A stretch of 64,000 nucleotides of DNA from Beverwykella pulmonaria. Taxonomy: Eukaryota > Ascomycota > Dothideomycetes > Pleosporales > Melanommataceae. Shown piece after piece: positions 1-11,393 of this stretch. The notes beneath the pieces were generated by a model. It ran no database searches and was not told where the DNA came from. It worked only from the letters and a program-made list of their open reading frames with translations. How positions within the stretch are numbered: position 1 is the stretch's first letter; the number at the start of each line of letters is the position of its first letter. A program made the position numbers and the translations under genes. The stretch covers positions 2,526,319 to 2,590,318 of the forward strand of contig BCHH01000006.1 in the NCBI GenBank assembly GCA_001599595.1, written 5' to 3'.

Positions 1-2112
1 ACCTCAGGAACCTCTGGCGCGGCCAAAAACTACATCACTCGTACTCGAGCCGTGAAGAAGTTGCAGATTTCGCTCCCAGACTTTCGGCGGCTATGCATTT
101 TCAAGGGTAGGCACACATATCTACCTGTGGTAGCACTTCTTTCTACAGATGGCACCGTATTCACTTTTATAGGTATCTACCCCCGCGAGCCCCGCAACAA
201 AAAGAAGGTCTCGAAGGGCTCGACTGCCGTAACCACCTTCTACTATACCAAAGACATCCAGTACCTTCTCCACGAGCCTCTCCTGAACAAGTTCCGCGAG
301 CACAAGACTGTGGCCAAGAAGATTGGCCGCGCATTAGGTCGAGGCGAGGTTGGCGACGCTGCGCGACTGGAGAAGACCCACATCCCGAAGATCAAGCTTG
401 ACCACATTATCAAGGAACGGTATCCCACGTTCGTCGATGCGTTGAGAGATCTCGACGATGCCCTCTCTATGATATTCCTATTTGCGAACCTCCCTTCCAC
501 GCAACACGTACCCTCGAAAACGATCGCGCTCTGCCAAAGGCTCTCCCACGAATTCGAACACTACCTAATCGTTTCACACTCTCTCCGAAAATCATTCCTG
601 TCGATCAAGGGCATCTACTACCAGGCCACAATTCAAGGGCAGGACATACTATGGCTTGTGCCGTACAGATTCGTGCAGAGGACAGGCGGAGACATTGACT
701 TTCGGATAATGGGAACCTTTGTTGAGTTTTACACTACACTGCTCGGTTTCGTCAACTTCCGCCTGTACACATCCATTGGGCTAGTGTATCCTCCCAGATT
801 CAATGCGGAGAGCGACGAGTTAGGCGGAGAGCTGGGCGCTTTCCAATTGGAAGGCAAAGGAATTGCTACCAACGGTGACGCGGTTACAAATGGCCAGGCA
901 TCCACCACTGTCACATCTGCTGAAGCGCAGGCTGAAGCAGACAAAGTGGCAGACTTGGTAGACCCAGAAGAGGATGAAGAGGCGGATGCGTCGGTAGCAC
1001 TCGTGCAGGCGGATGAAGAAGGCAATACTGACACCATAGACAAGTTTGAGGCGACTGCTCAGGATGCTGACATCCTGCCTCAGCCTCAGGCTAGCAATGC
1101 CGAGATCGCCTCGCTTTTCGCTCCTTTTACATTCTACCTATCTAGAGAAACGCCCCGCGCCCCTCTCGAGTTCATTCTCAAAGCATTTGGTTGCAAGAGG
1201 GTCGGCTGGGACGGTATTCTCGGTGATGGCGCATTCACTACGAATGAATCAGACCCATCGATAACTCATCAGCTCGTGGACCGACCAGCGCTTCCCAATG
1301 AGTCACTTCCTGAGGTTCCCGATGCTCCGGCGACCATGGATGGAGCGCCTATTCCGAAGGCACAATGGCCGCGTTCGACAATGCCTGGGCGAACATATGT
1401 ACAGCCACAGTGGGTGTGGGATTGCATCAACCAGGGCAAGCTACTTCGACCTGATCTATATGCACCAGGTGCTGAATTGCCACCCCATCTAAGTCCTTGG
1501 GTCAAGGCCAAAAAGGGAGAGTATGATCCGAATCTTCCATTGGAGGAGCAAGAGCTGGAAGGCGAGGCAGAAGCTTTTGAGGACGAAGAGGAAGATGCAG
1601 AGTTCTTTGCAGAAGCTGCTGCTGTCACCAACGGGAGAGACTACGATATGGATGCACTTGTCGATCGCGAGCCTTCGGTTGAGGTTGGCGAGGGTATGGA
1701 TATCGCTGGATCTGAGGATGAATCTGACGAGACAGACGAGGAGGAGGATGCTACAGCTGATGCTGAGGAATGGGATGGCATCGAATCTGAAGCCGAATCC
1801 GATGTGTCTGATGATGAGGCTGCACGCAGACAGCATCAACGCGAACTCGAGGCTGAAGCCACAGGCGCCGTCATTGAACCAACGGTACCAACAACGAAGT
1901 CTAAGAACGCCGCGATTCGTAAGAAAGCTGAGAAGAAGCGGAGAGAAGAGGAGGAAGAGCGGGAAAGGCAGAAGATGATGCTGTCAAACAAGAAGCGGAA
2001 GTTGATCAAGAGAATCGAGCATGGTACCAAGAAGCGAGACGTAGAGTCCGAGACCCTCCGGAAGAAGCGGAGGAAGATTGAAAAAGTCAAAGCTGCTGCG
2101 AATGCTTTATAA
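1..2112 (+). CDS. NOP7: Pescadillo homolog NOP7, 5' partial
   Basis: Nucleolar PeBoW-complex subunit needed for 27S pre-rRNA processing and 60S assembly. The frame is open from base 1 (starting [14 protein letters not shown], the conserved pescadillo N-terminus), so the true start lies just left of the window. A 66-nt intron at 107-172 (GTAGGC...TATAG) must be removed: it has no stop and a length divisible by three, so a naive translation inserts 22 foreign residues between CIFKG and [10 protein letters not shown]. Model join(<1..106,173..2112), 681 visible residues. Pescadillo N-domain up to about residue 250; BRCT domain around residues 335-445 ([11 protein letters not shown] ... [12 protein letters not shown]); acidic stretch, then a basic coiled-coil tail. 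Identity is very secure; the intron is inferred from family conservation and good splice sites. Confidence 0.96.
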   Translation, partial: TSGTSGAAKNYITRTRAVKKLQISLPDFRRLCIFKGRHTYLPVVALLSTDGTVFTFIGIYPREPRNKKKVSKGSTAVTTFYYTKDIQYLLHEPLLNKFREHKTVAKKIGRALGRGEVGDAARLEKTHIPKIKLDHIIKERYPTFVDALRDLDDALSMIFLFANLPSTQHVPSKTIALCQRLSHEFEHYLIVSHSLRKSFLSIKGIYYQATIQGQDILWLVPYRFVQRTGGDIDFRIMGTFVEFYTTLLGFVNFRLYTSIGLVYPPRFNAESDELGGELGAFQLEGKGIATNGDAVTNGQASTTVTSAEAQAEADKVADLVDPEEDEEADASVALVQADEEGNTDTIDKFEATAQDADILPQPQASNAEIASLFAPFTFYLSRETPRAPLEFILKAFGCKRVGWDGILGDGAFTTNESDPSITHQLVDRPALPNESLPEVPDAPATMDGAPIPKAQWPRSTMPGRTYVQPQWVWDCINQGKLLRPDLYAPGAELPPHLSPWVKAKKGEYDPNLPLEEQELEGEAEAFEDEEEDAEFFAEAAAVTNGRDYDMDALVDREPSVEVGEGMDIAGSEDESDETDEEEDATADAEEWDGIESEAESDVSDDEAARRQHQRELEAEATGAVIEPTVPTTKSKNAAIRKKAEKKRREEEEERERQKMMLSNKKRKLIKRIEHGTKKRDVESETLRKKRRKIEKVKAAANAL

Positions 2113-3394
2113 AAATACGGACCAGAGGCGTTTGGGTGCACCTGGAGTTACGGAGGTATAACCTCGTGCTACATAGCAGATATGAGTGGCACTGCAGAGG
2201 TAACTTGATTTCATTGTCTTGCCACCGAAGGAGTGTCGTCTCATGTCTGCTGTCACGGCCGAAAATGAATTTTCTTCCGTATATTCGCGTGTTCTTTTCG
2301 CCAACCAATGACATGTAATTATGGAGCACGGACCATTATCGATTATTCGCTCAACTGTTTCCTCAGCAATCATCTTACATCTGCAGATCTCCAATGGAGC
2401 CTCTGCTCCATTTTCTTGAAGTCTAGAGCAATACACTACCAAGTTCACTATTTTCTCAGACCACTTCTCTATCCATATCTGTGCCAAAAGGGCGGCGTTT
2501 CACAGGATCGTGGCGCAGGCTCCGTGTCAGATATTAATGAGTCAACGACAAGGTTTTATAAATATTTATCATGGTTCTTCGTCCTAACTCCTCTTTCAAT
2601 TTCCTCTACAGTCAAAATTACCTGCACACAAGATCTGTACATTACATCCACACACATCCACGCGCAATCACACATAACTACGCATAACTACTCACAACCA
2701 CGCACAACCACACACAACAATGGCCGTTTGATCCCAGAAGAGCAAACACGGCACGATAACTATGCTGTTAAGGCAGTAGTAGTTTCTAATAATGGAGCTC
2801 TGTATTTGAATTTGCTGTGCGCGTAGGCGGCTGAAGAAGAGCTGCAAATATGGCCTATTTTAAAGTTTTCCTCGACTTGGGCAGGATTTAATGTTCGCAA
2901 TTGGGCGCGCGCATATAAATTGGAATTTGGTAATTTATTTCAGTTTTTTTCATTGGAGTATTCAAGAATTGACTTTTTCCAGCGAGCAGCCATCAACCTG
3001 CGAGTCAACGATCAACGAAGGTAAAGGAACCTTTCGCCAGCAGCTCACCAGACTACATCACTTCACTACGTCCCAGCTGCGCCTTTATTCTGGTCCTATT
3101 GTCTGGACTTTAATAACAGGGGGCAAATTAGGCTTACATAGCGGCGACCTTGGTGTCGCTTCTGGTCACCCACCGAATCAATTGTCGGGCAGCAAAATCC
3201 TTTCCTCAAAGCTTAAATCATCACCACATCTGCATTCTCTGATCCAAACAACGGCGTACCACCTTAAGATCACATACAGCCATCGACCACCCCTTTGCGA
3301 TCTCCTGCCTGGCAGCCTGAATCGACATATCTCTCCAATAAGATCGGAAAATCACCGCTCTACGCCCCTAAATCACGATTCTACTGAGCAAGTA
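2113..3394. other. Intergenic, no gene recognised
   Basis: Open frames at 2308-2826 and 2891-3394 show no family resemblance and no protein-like composition. Bases about 2640-2720 are an imperfect low-complexity run of CACA/AACTAC units. The last few hundred bases are presumably the promoter and leader of the gene starting at 3395. Confidence 0.6.
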
Positions 3395-4402
3395 ATGGCA
3401 ACCCGTCAACTCCTCCCGCTCCTCCCACCTGAGCTCCGGAACGAGGTCTACTCCTACTTGTCCACCTACCCCACGCCCATAACGCACAGCATTCCGCTGC
3501 AGCTCAAAACCTACACCACATCGCACGCCACTGTCCAAATCCTTACTGTGCACCACGGAAACAAGGCCCTTGTTACCTTGGGCAAGTGCGGCTTTCAGGA
3601 AGGTCAAGAATACGTATCCTGGCTCCTGGAAAACGGCCAGGAGATATGGATCAACGTCCACTTCACGGGGCACGTGAATACGTTTGTGCAACAGCACTGG
3701 GATGAGAAGATGGGTGTATCGATGCGGAAACTGGTCAAGAAATTTCCCTGGCTGCCCTCCGTGGCAAATTACCACATCAAGATCCTCTGGGAGCCAAAAG
3801 CGGACAGTTTGATGCGGGCTCCACGTTATGCATCGGGCCGTATTGCCAACGCGATAGTAGAAACTCTGACTGCGCTTCAGAATCCATCAATTCGGAAAAA
3901 GAAAGGCGATGTGAGAGCCGAGATGTGTGTCGCAACGTGGGCACAGTTGAGGTGCTGGGCGGAGAACGTACAGCTTGGTCTGGAAACCTTTCTTTGCGGG
4001 CCCTCTACAAATCCGACTTCGACATGTACCTCTGGAATTGCGCCGTGCAAACCCCACCGCCAAACTCGCACAATCACAGCGCCCGCCGTATCTGCACGTG
4101 CCGGGAAAGAAATCCCATGCGCATACCCCGCGTCGGGAAGGGGCTGGGTCAACGCCTTCGTTTCTATGTATCCGTCTCCGGCCCTGGTTTCCATTCCCGG
4201 CATCCGCTGGCCGTCTTGGGATGCTACGACGGAGGGGAAGTTGGTCATGAGGAGGGTTGTGAAGGGAGACCTGATCTGGAGGGAGACGGAGATAAAGCCG
4301 TGGGGTAGGTTTGGCCCTGGGGATGAAGGTGTGGATGACAGGGTTTGGAGGAAGTTATTGGAGGAATGCAAGGCGAGTGAGGATGTAAGGGTCGTTGAGT
4401 AA
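3395..4402 (+). CDS. Hypothetical F-box-like protein
   Basis: Single-exon frame of 335 residues. The start at 3395 is chosen because MATRQLLPLLPPELRNEVYSYL begins there and matches the N-terminal module (LPPELRNxIYxYL) of the very large fungal family of F-box-like/2EXR-type proteins; the 168 in-frame codons upstream look like noise. The middle (about residues 60-200) reads as ordinary folded protein. The part after about residue 205 is rich in Thr, Pro and Cys and the other plus-strand frames stay open across 3925-4310, so a frameshift or unannotated intron near 3975-4100 is possible. The last 75 residues again look protein-like. Function unknown; such proteins are usually lineage-specific. 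Confidence 0.6.
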   Translation: MATRQLLPLLPPELRNEVYSYLSTYPTPITHSIPLQLKTYTTSHATVQILTVHHGNKALVTLGKCGFQEGQEYVSWLLENGQEIWINVHFTGHVNTFVQQHWDEKMGVSMRKLVKKFPWLPSVANYHIKILWEPKADSLMRAPRYASGRIANAIVETLTALQNPSIRKKKGDVRAEMCVATWAQLRCWAENVQLGLETFLCGPSTNPTSTCTSGIAPCKPHRQTRTITAPAVSARAGKEIPCAYPASGRGWVNAFVSMYPSPALVSIPGIRWPSWDATTEGKLVMRRVVKGDLIWRETEIKPWGRFGPGDEGVDDRVWRKLLEECKASEDVRVVE

Positions 4403-4901
4403 GATGGAAAGGGGGCGTGATGTGAGCGGTGATAAGAGATGGGTGGAGACCGCACTAGAGGAGATGGTGTGAATATTAATTCCCAGTTAGATTTGAACTT
4501 GACATACTGAATTTGTATTGAGAGGACATTTCTTGCGATATATATGTACCACAGTAGAAATTATGCGCACTTCCTAAAACGAACCATGTGCCAATGCACG
4601 TGCCACCATACCATAGCAGTAATCAAGCGAATAGACCTAGCGGGAACGAATGAGTAAACCACCAATGACATGGCTGGAAACTGGTGGCCTTTAAAGCGCT
4701 ATAAATGATCCTTCCACATGAAGGCTGAGCTTAGCTCTGCCAAGAATGGCACTGTTTAAGATGATCAAAGAGCTTGCCTCAACCATGTTTCCTCCTCGGT
4801 CCCTTCTTCCTTGCGCTTGGTGCCCACCGTGTGTTCTGTCTAGGCTAGGTTTGGCTCGCCGTGCGCCACTGTGTGGTAGAAAAAAGAATCCTTCGTTCAA
4901 A

Positions 4902-6356
4902 ATGAAGGCAACACTAGCTTTAATATGGGCGAGCGCTGCGCTGGCGGCATCCTGTAAGCTGTTCGAGATTCTTTGAGACCAAAAACTGATCAAGCTAGTG
5001 TCCACCGAACCAATATCAAGTCGCGGACTCGAAGTACGGCAAGCCAGCTCAAAGTGTCCGACCTCATACACATCGGAAAATGGCATGAACTTTACAATGT
5101 ACTGTGAGACGAACAACCCGTTCAACGGTCAGCGGTTCTTCTTAGTTTTTGTCGCAAGTTGTTGGGTTTACTGATGCGTAACAGATGCGCTGGATGCATT
5201 CGTAGTCGACTCAATGGAGGCTTGCTTGGAGCATTGCTCGCGGTTTCAAGGCAACGGCGAAGGCTGCTTTGGCATCGTCTGGAACAGCGACGCTGGGGAC
5301 TGCTGGATGCGCAACTCGACAACCGGCACCGCAAACATGTACAACGAGACCTGGTCACACTCCGCTCTTGTCACATCATCTGATATGAAATCTCTCAACA
5401 CTGACTGTCCTGAAACTGATCTTTCTACACACTCGCTTTCTAACGTCGACGGAATCGGCTATACAGTGCATTGCGGAAAAGTCATCGGAGTTGGATCATT
5501 TGATACATGTTTCCAGGGCTATCCAGCATGTTTCGATGCCCCTTTCCTGAACTACTACCACGCGACAAGCTTGGAGGACTGTCTTATAAAGTGCGTGGAT
5601 GAGCATCCGCTCTGCAGCGCCGTTTCGTACAATCCGGGTCTTGAGGTCGGCTTCGCCAACTGCTGGCCCAAGACTGGCTTTGGAAACACCCTCGACGACC
5701 CCCAAGCCAACATGGGTATCTTCCATTCCGCAACTATCACTAGTATCAACATCGTAAACTCGACCTGCCCAGGGACTAAGTACTCTACAACATCTAACAA
5801 GGACTTCGAAATACACTGTGGAAAACTAAACACGGGGAGCAACATCACTGCAATCCACCGCCAAAATATGACGTCGTGCATGGACGCTTGCGGCAACGAC
5901 AACAGGGGCTGTGTGGGCGTCGTGTTCGACTCCTCGCTCCAGAACGGATACGAGAATTGCTACCTGCAGAATACCACCAACGTGATTACAGACAAAGCGT
6001 CTGTCAACTACGCCTTCTTGACTGGAACTTCAATCCCTACCACATCTGGCACTGCGGCCCCCGGCACTCCCTCTAATTCCTCCAATAAATCCTCCAGTAA
6101 AGCGTGGATCGCCGGTCCAGCAATTGGAGGAGTGGCAGTCCTCGCTATTATCGGCTGCGCAGTATTTTGGTGGCGACGTAGAAAGTCCAATGCGGCAAAA
6201 GATAGGATCGAAATGAATGGGATTCCGTACACGCCACATGAGGGTTCCCAGCGATATACTCAGTATACGTCTGTGCCGAGTGAGTTGCCTGTCGACCATG
6301 CGCAGGAGTTGTCTGCCAAAGAGCGGACAAGCGAGACAGCGGAGTTGCCTTCGTGA
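4902..6356 (+). CDS. PAN/Apple-like cysteine-rich membrane protein
   Basis: Three-exon model join(4902..4953,4999..5127,5185..6356), 450 residues. Exon 1 encodes a signal peptide (MKATLALIWASAALAAS). Introns are 45 nt (GTAAGC...CTAG, branch CTGAT) and 57 nt (GTCAGC...ACAG, branch CTGAT), and both junctions keep the frame. The ectodomain has three cysteine-rich modules of PAN/Apple type, each with a C-x-CxxH/YC-type pattern (for example SMEACLEHC, SLEDCLIKCVDEHPLC, NMTSCMDACGNDNRGC) and several N-glycosylation sequons. A Ser/Thr/Pro-rich stalk leads to one transmembrane helix near residues 360-385 (IAGPAIGGVAVLAIIGCAVF), then WWRRRK and a roughly 60-residue cytoplasmic tail. Such proteins are thought to bind glycans or proteins at the cell surface; the ligand is unknown. 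Type I topology is inferred. Confidence 0.78.
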
Positions 6357-6984
6357 TTGTAAGCATAGACGCAGGAGTACTGAGGACCATTGATGAGTAA
6401 GATTTGTCGGCTGCAGGGTTGAGGTCTTGCCATTACAACAAAGAAACTGGTGAGAACGGTTGATTCTTACATTTGGGTCAGCGCATCCACAGCACAGAGC
6501 CGAAGTCTACAGTTCAATTTGTGATTTGAGAAACAGACTTCGCTCTGTTGGCATACAGGGTGGAGTAGTAGAGGAATGTGTTCCGATTGTGGGACTGCGG
6601 CTCTGTGATTGAGAAGTGAATTAAAGATATTATTGGTAATAATATAAGAGACTCAGACAGACGGCCTGGCCTGCATGGTCCAACGAATGAAATTTAAATG
6701 GTCTGAGGGGACCATACGAGAAGATTGCGGCATCACTTCAAGAATAGCGCAAGATACACGGGGACAAAATGCCCTCACCCATTGTCCATTTCTGTTTTGA
6801 GACGTGAGTTACGCCGGGGTGTAACGTGAGCTGTTAGTCAGCAACTCCAGCTGTGCTGAGCACTCATGAGCTTGCCCTGAGCCAACGTGAGCCAGCATGA
6901 TCGTGCTTGATTTAAGCCGAACCACCGTGACGCTTCTCGTGCCCTCTGGTCCAACCGTTCGCCCCAGCAGCTGCATCTCACGCA
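6357..6984. other. Intergenic, no gene recognised
   Basis: Holds the 3' flank of the PAN-like gene and AT-rich sequence. Around 6800-6920 repeated GTGAGC/GAGCC words occur just before the Helitron relic; similar words recur at 9180-9260. No coding signal seen. Confidence 0.5.
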
Positions 6985-7200
6985 ACAGCTGCCTGCCGCG
7001 CCCGTGGTCTGCTCGTTGATGATAGGGAATGGACTTTCGCTCTCGAGGAGGCTATGCGTTTCTAATCCGGCGGCCAGCTGCGCGAGATCTTCGTAGCCAT
7101 CCTACTGCACTGCAGCCCTTCAGACCCGTGCGAGCTCTGGTCTCGCTTCAAGGATAGCCTTTCCGACGACTGCGAGCACCTGCTTCACGAGCAGCCGATA
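6985..7200 (+). mobile_element. Helitron PIF1-like helicase relic
   Basis: One frame reads ARGLLVDDREWTFALEEAMRF, stop, SGGQLREIFVAILLHC...DPCELWSRFKDSLSDDC. This is the conserved stretch preceding the PIF1-type helicase of fungal Helitron rolling-circle transposons (pattern ARGLLEDDxEW...QLRxLFxxILLHCxPxxPxxLWxxFKxxLSDD). A TAA at 7063-7065 replaces the expected Gln/Trp and no intact flanking domains (Rep, full helicase) are visible, so this is a short dead fragment. The G-rich run at 7255-7282 follows it. Family assignment rests on motif memory; a protein search would settle it. Confidence 0.72.
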
Positions 7201-7559
7201 CCACTTCTAACGACTTACTCACCTGTAGCCACTCTAATGCAAAAGGGGTTTCTTGAAGGGGGGTCTTAGGGGGGGGGGTTCAGTTTCGGCCCACTTGCAA
7301 CTATCCCAATAGCCTTGGCGAGGGACCGAAATTGGGACCATCTCATACCTTATAACTAGAACGAAAAAGCTCAATACCATACGCATCAAAGTATCTAAAC
7401 TCACTGTATTTGAACTTCTGAAGGAAGATGTAGACGGCTTAACGAGTATATAGAGATGTGAACTAGTCGATCACGGCTCCAGTCTAGATAAACTAGGTAC
7501 TAAAATGTGTATCTTAAGCTAGAGAGACAACGCGAACAGAATGAATTGTATCCTCCCAA

Positions 7560-7830
7560 TGGAGATCAGCTCTCCTTGGAGACTATTTCTTCACGGAGAG
7601 GTTCATTACGGAAAGGTTGTCTTCATGGCGAGAGATTCTCCGCGACGAAGTCTCTTCATGGAGAGGTCATCTCCACGGCGAGAGTCACTCCACAGCGAAG
7701 TCACTCCACGGAGAGGTCGCCTCCACGGAGAAGTTCTTTCCACGGCGAGAGTCTCTCCACAGCGAGAATCTCTCCACGGCGAGAATCTCTTCACGGCGAG
7801 AGTCTCTATGGCGAGAGTCTTGGAAAGAAT
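7560..7830. repeat. 17-bp palindromic minisatellite
   Basis: Roughly 15 degenerate tandem units, best preserved at about 7735-7820 where the period is 17 bp (CCACGGCGAGAGTCTCT and one- or two-base variants). Each unit carries complementary arms (CTCTC ... GAGAG) around CACGGC, so each can fold into a small hairpin and the array reads similarly on both strands. All six frames stay open over parts of it only because of the repeat. It ends about 30 bp before the stop codon of the Fic gene. Confidence 0.85.
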
Positions 7831-7860
7831 TTCGAAGGTATTTGCAGCAGAATGGTCGCA

Positions 7861-9041
7861 TTAGAACTCTCGCCATTTGAAAGTCCTCATCATGTCTAAC
7901 TGAGTAGAAAGCACCAAATAGATGAAAGCTTCTGGTTTGCCATCTTGCGCATCTGAGACGCTGCGCAGATAGTCTTCACAAGATAAGCCCTGCATAACAA
8001 CCGGCACATAACCTTGTCGAATCATGTAGTCATGCATTAGACTTCGTCCGACTCTTCCATTGCCATCTTGAAAAGGGTGAATGAAGAAGAAGTAGATGAT
8101 TGACTGGCATGCGAGGATGAGGGGATGAAGTTCCTTTTGTGCATGGGCATCATTTCTCCAAGTGATGAATTTCTTCATCAAGTTTGGCACTTCTTGGGGG
8201 TATGGAAACACTCGCATCGGGTTGGTCCTCGTTGAGATTGGAAGATTACGGTAGGAGCCAAGAGGTGATCTTTTCCCCCAGCCAGGCGCAGACCAAAATT
8301 GTTCGGATGGTGTGTCTTTTAACAGAAGGGCAGATAGCCCGTGGAGGTCTTCTTCATCCAGACCTGCTGTGCCTGGAAACTTTGGGGCCATCTCGGCGAT
8401 CCAGTGCGATGCAATGATGTGATTACGCAGCTCAGCAACCTCAGCCATAAGCTCTTTAGAGATCGCAGATGGAAGTAGCTTAGTGGAAAGTCTGCTAGGA
8501 AGTAGATCGTGAGGCCGTGGAAAGTCGACATGGTTGAGATCGTCGATATTGAGAGATGCGAAGTTATGGCTCTTGAAGACTGTACTTTCAAGCGCATCGC
8601 TGATAATTACAGATTCGCCGAGCTCGAGAGAGTTTGACTCTATCTTGACAGACTGATGGCCGTACTCGGCAACAAGAGTTTTCGCGATGGTTGAGACAGG
8701 TATCTTGATGGATGAGCGCAATGAGTCGATTTCGGCGAGATCATCTGAATATTTCTAGGGACTGGTCAGTTGATTTGGCCATAGCTGCCATTGAAGGATA
8801 TTAAATTTACCTTTTGGAGTTCATGATATCCATAGCGTTCTGAGTTGTCAGGTTGGAAGTAGTTGTACCAGCAGTCGCCGCTTCGCGCAAGAACCTTGTA
8901 CTCTTCGCTGCGCGGGTCAAGTTTGCGGAGGTCAGCGTAGATTTCTTTCAGAAAGGGCGTCCGCGCAGGATTGATATATGTTCGAAGTCCTGGTGTCTTG
9001 GGCAAGCAGAAGTGTCGCAGCGCAAAGCGCGAGAGAGCCAT
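7861..9041 (-). CDS. Fic-domain protein (putative AMPylase)
   Basis: Model complement(join(7861..8754,8811..9041)), 374 residues; intron 8755-8810 (56 nt, GTAAAT...CTAG). Start is the ATG at 9041; the frame continues nine codons upstream only with a GTG. The Fic catalytic motif is complete: HPFQDGNGRVGR near residues 300-312 (consensus HPFxxGNGRxxR), with the catalytic His, the phosphate-anchoring GNGR loop and the final Arg. Upstream, SVKIESNSLE fits the inhibitory-helix motif (S/T)xxxE(G/N) of class II Fic proteins, except Ser follows the Glu. Fic enzymes usually transfer AMP from ATP to a hydroxyl side chain of a target protein. The target here is unknown. The N-terminal 77 residues are fungal-specific. 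Confidence 0.9.
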
Positions 9042-9921
9042 GATTGTAGAGTTGTGGACGATACTCACCGCCGTTTGACTGTGCTTGAGGAACGAAGTGA
9101 CGAAAGTTTTCTTTCGCCAGCCACCATGGCCACTCTCATCACGTGAATGTCACACGTCTGTCCCTTATCACTGGACTATCCTGCGTGAGTTGAGGCGGTG
9201 CAAACGTGAGCATATTGAGCTGAGGTTAAGCCGAGTAAGATCTTGCTGAGTCAACGTGGCTGTATCGACGACCCGATTTGGGACGTGGGTGTGGGCGGTT
9301 TGTCCTCAGTAATAGCGGGATAAAGATCTCGATTACTACATCCACCGGAAGAGTAGGCAGAGCAACTATAATGAGTAAAACTCAAGGAGACGATGCAAAT
9401 AGATGGGCATGCGAGTAAAACCAGGCGAATTTATAAATTCAATTTTTGAGGAGCCTGGGACTGATCATCTCGAGGTTCAGGTCTAAGGTGGCCATGTACG
9501 TAGGCTAGGTCCGAAAAGTACTTTATATGTCCTATGCATAGGTTGTCGTTTCCAAAGCATTTTCCTGGTTTCCAGGGTGGTAATTATGGTATTGGTTTTT
9601 CACGCCCCGGAAGGGACATAGCGCCGTGCTCACCCAGGTCTGAGTAGTTTCCAACAGTTGAAATTGTCCTCTGACCTGTATTTTCGAGAATATGCTCTAC
9701 CTTGTAGCACAAATTCAGAATGCGTGCCTATACCTAGGTAATTAAAAGGGCCACAGCAGTGACAGCATTCGGGGGAGCTAAGCAAACCAGGCTTGTACGT
9801 TAAAGGATATTCCTGCCGAGGTGGCGCAGAGTAGATTACTACAAAATCGGCTATTGCATCCTTTGTTAATAAGATTCTCGCATTTGCGGTTTCTTGTACG
9901 ATGTATCATGCACCTACCCTA
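9042..9921. other. Intergenic, AT-rich, no gene recognised
   Basis: Promoter side of the Fic gene followed by about 800 bp of AT-rich DNA with no coding signal. The Tc1/mariner element begins at its right end. Confidence 0.5.
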
Positions 9922-9922
9922 C

Positions 9923-9955
9923 CACGCGCTAACGGAAATTCCCCGGACACCAAAA
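9923..9955 (+). repeat. Left terminal inverted repeat, 33 bp
   Basis: Starts CACGCGCTAACGG and ends GGACACCAAAA; exact reverse complement of 11361-11393. Confidence 0.93.
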
Positions 9956-10175
9956 ATGCCTCATCAAACCACTCCCCATACAAATCTACATACAAACACG
10001 ATTTCCATCGCATTTTTTGCAGGAATTAAATTTAGGGTGATTGCTTTTAATAATTCCTATTTAGGAAGCAGTGAGGCTTGTTTGTGGTGTTGCAGTGGAG
10101 TCAATATTAAGAGATTATCTGCCATAGAAATCAACACCTTGTGCACCCACTTCCCATGCCTATTTACCCCTAAAA

Positions 10176-11310
10176 TTAGTACCTAGTAATCCTCCCATCC
10201 ATCTTAATACAATCCTTGAGTCTCTGGGGCATAAATTGTACACGTTTATTAATAAAGTGTTGTAATACGTTGCCCTAGCTATTAATAGCAAGTTCCCTTG
10301 TCTCAAACTTATCCTAATGTGGGAACCTTTTGAGGTATTGCTTTAGAGGCAGCTAGCAGTTTTTAATAGGTAATAAATTAGGTGAGTTGTAACAATTAAA
10401 GTAGGTCTCTAGGCTGTTTTTTTGCTTCTAGGTTTGTACAATATTTAACTTGCTAGTGCTATGCCCTAAGTTACTATCTTCCTCTAGGACAAAGTTGTCA
10501 CCACAATTAATCTAGGGCTTAACAATTAGCTTAAGGATTTAATCTCTGTACACCTTAAGGCTTATCTTTCTATTGCAGTTGCTAGGGACGTTGTAGAAGT
10601 AGAGGTCTAATTTAAAGTTGTAGCTAACAGCAGCCTAGGAGTGTGCCCTTTTAAAGTGCTTCTCATCCTCCTAATTAATATGTTCTTGTATACAATCTAA
10701 ACAGTATCTCTCGCCTAGTTTCCTAATAATCTGCTGCTTGCCTTGTGGTCCTACACCCTAATGCACCTTGTTAGAAAAGCGTACTTAATACTAATCCTCT
10801 AGCTTAGGATAACAATCTAGCATTACTGTACTCTACTCCTTGCAATCTTTTCTAGTCCTTAGTAAGACCTATCCTTTTTAGCAGGCAATACACTTGTAAT
10901 AATCTATAGAGCCTATGTAATTGCGTAGAGTTTGGCCTGCGTAGTCTAAATTGTTGTTCTTAGCTAGTTAGTCCTAAGTAAGTGCCTGCGCGTCCTAGCC
11001 CTAATCCTGTATATATTGCTCCACTTTGTATAAATCTTTTTGCAATAAAGCAGGGGGCCTCCCTCTGTGCTCTCCCTATACAGAATTACTATAAGTTTAA
11101 TCTGCTAGTACATTGTCTTAATTTAATATCTTATATCCTTGTGATTTGCCTACACTAACAAACTAGAACACATTAAGCTTGAAGTATGGTATCTCCTTCG
11201 CATCGCAATAATCTACAATTCCCTTAAGCTAAGATTTTCTAGGTGTATTGTGCTGGCTATTTAGGACCTGTTTGTTTATTTTTGTATTAATTAATTGCGT
11301 TGTAAAGGTG
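10176..11310 (-). pseudogene. Tc1/mariner DDE transposase, RIP-like decay
   Basis: Reading the minus strand in one main frame gives recognisable fungal Tc1/mariner blocks in order: KEIPYFKLNVF...GYKIL and EHRGRPPAL (DNA-binding region), a GPQGKQQIIRKLGERYCLDCIQEHIN block (central catalytic core), a YNSPNLLPIKNC-stop-LPLKQYLKRFPH block (normally SPDLSPIENCW) near 10320-10400, and the C-terminus VQFMPQRLKDCIKMDGRITRY followed by TAA at 10176. Most stops are TAG where Trp or Gln is expected, and the third catalytic acid (Glu of PIEN) is Lys. All are C-to-T or G-to-A changes, the pattern left by repeat-induced point mutation. Clearly inactive. Confidence 0.88.
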
Positions 11311-11360
11311 GTGTTGCTGTGTAAACTTGAGGCATGTTTCAGTGTTGTGATGCGGGGCGA

Positions 11361-11393
11361 TTTTGGTGTCCGGGGAATTTCCGTTAGCGCGTG
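11361..11393 (-). repeat. Right terminal inverted repeat, 33 bp
   Basis: Starts TTTTGGTGTCC and ends GTTAGCGCGTG on the plus strand; exact reverse complement of 9923-9955. Confidence 0.93.

Noticed and set aside
2891..3394. N-terminal extension of the gene at 3395
   Set aside because: No conserved sequence before MATRQLLPLLPPELR; looks like untranslated leader.
7560..7830. CRISPR-like array
   Set aside because: Units are contiguous with no spacers, and the genome is eukaryotic.
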